A DNA stretch of 9,692 bases from an uncultured Planctomycetaceae bacterium. GTDB lineage: Bacteria; Planctomycetota; Planctomycetia; Planctomycetales; Planctomycetaceae. A model generated the notes under the pieces. It was not told where the DNA came from and searched no databases. It was given only the letters and a program-made list of their open reading frames with translations. Made by a program: the position numbers and the translations under genes. Shown piece by piece: positions 9,516-9,692 of this stretch; the stretch's first letter is position 1; each line of letters opens with the position of its first letter. Location of the stretch: positions 1 to 9,692 of the forward strand of contig CAIUHT010000451.1 of NCBI GenBank assembly GCA_903898975.1. The letters are read 5' to 3'.

Positions 9516-9692
9516 ATGATGAGAATGAATCTGTCTCGGTCGGACTGGGTGGAGATCGGAACCAGGATGGGCTGGATGAAGACGGCCGAGTCCACCGCGG
9601 TCAACTGGAGGGACATCACTGCCCGCTACAGGGCCATCAGCGAGAAGTTGAAGGGCCCAGACCCCCTCAGCAGGGCGACGGTCGCCTACATC
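9516..9692 (+). CDS. Hypothetical protein with SRSDW N-terminal tag, cut by the window end
   Basis: Fifty-nine codons are visible, open to the last base. The translation begins MMRMNLSRSDWVEIG, then MGWMKTAEST, the third example of the tag, and continues WRDITARYRAISEKL, then DPLSRATVAYI. The start is supported by GAGG (9507-9510) five bases upstream; ATG 9519 is equally possible. The body is too short to classify. The gene follows the 8995-9456 gene after 59 bases. Confidence 0.8.
   Translation, partial: MMRMNLSRSDWVEIGTRMGWMKTAESTAVNWRDITARYRAISEKLKGPDPLSRATVAYI

Overview
The window is GC-rich DNA with no recognisable housekeeping gene. It carries short genes of unknown function, all confidently called on the + strand, plus a few enzyme-like proteins. 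This fits a large tailed phage, or another large mobile element, of a GC-rich bacterial host. That assignment is inference: no terminase, capsid, tail or replication gene is visible here.

Left part (about 1-4740) is an array of single-gene units. The 11-base core ACCAGCGCGCA occurs 13 times in direct orientation, every 180-565 bases, and twice more inverted. In seven units the core is followed by an ATG whose first base lies exactly 20 or 21 bases beyond the last base of the core; an eighth unit has an in-frame TTG at that distance. Most units end in a strong rho-independent terminator, and terminator sequences are shared between units. The proteins are small (45-147 residues). Three of them resemble uncharacterised families I recall from phages and bacterial accessory DNA, and two of these look cut short at the C-terminus. 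Between 3339 and 4467 the repeats and terminators continue without a convincing gene. That stretch holds inverted core doublets, a duplicated 85-base block and possibly small-RNA units.

The junction (about 4740-4940) has no gene. Base composition changes here, from weakly C-rich to strongly G-rich on the + strand. Arginine codon choice also moves from mostly CGC to mostly AGG.

Right part (4940-9692) is a set of genes with conventional ribosome binding sites, several in overlapping or closely spaced runs. They encode an HExxH metallopeptidase-like protein, a class I SAM-dependent methyltransferase, a possible small membrane protein, a nucleotidyltransferase-like protein and several unknowns. 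Six of these proteins carry a related N-terminal signature, W-x-[KE]-[TSV]-A-[QES]. In three of them it sits inside a longer shared leader with SRSDW. A common N-terminal tag on otherwise unrelated proteins suggests shared targeting or processing, for example packaging into a virion like the capsid-targeting sequences of T4 internal proteins. That role is a hypothesis.

The two most unusual signals are the start-associated repeat array on the left and the shared N-terminal tag on the right.
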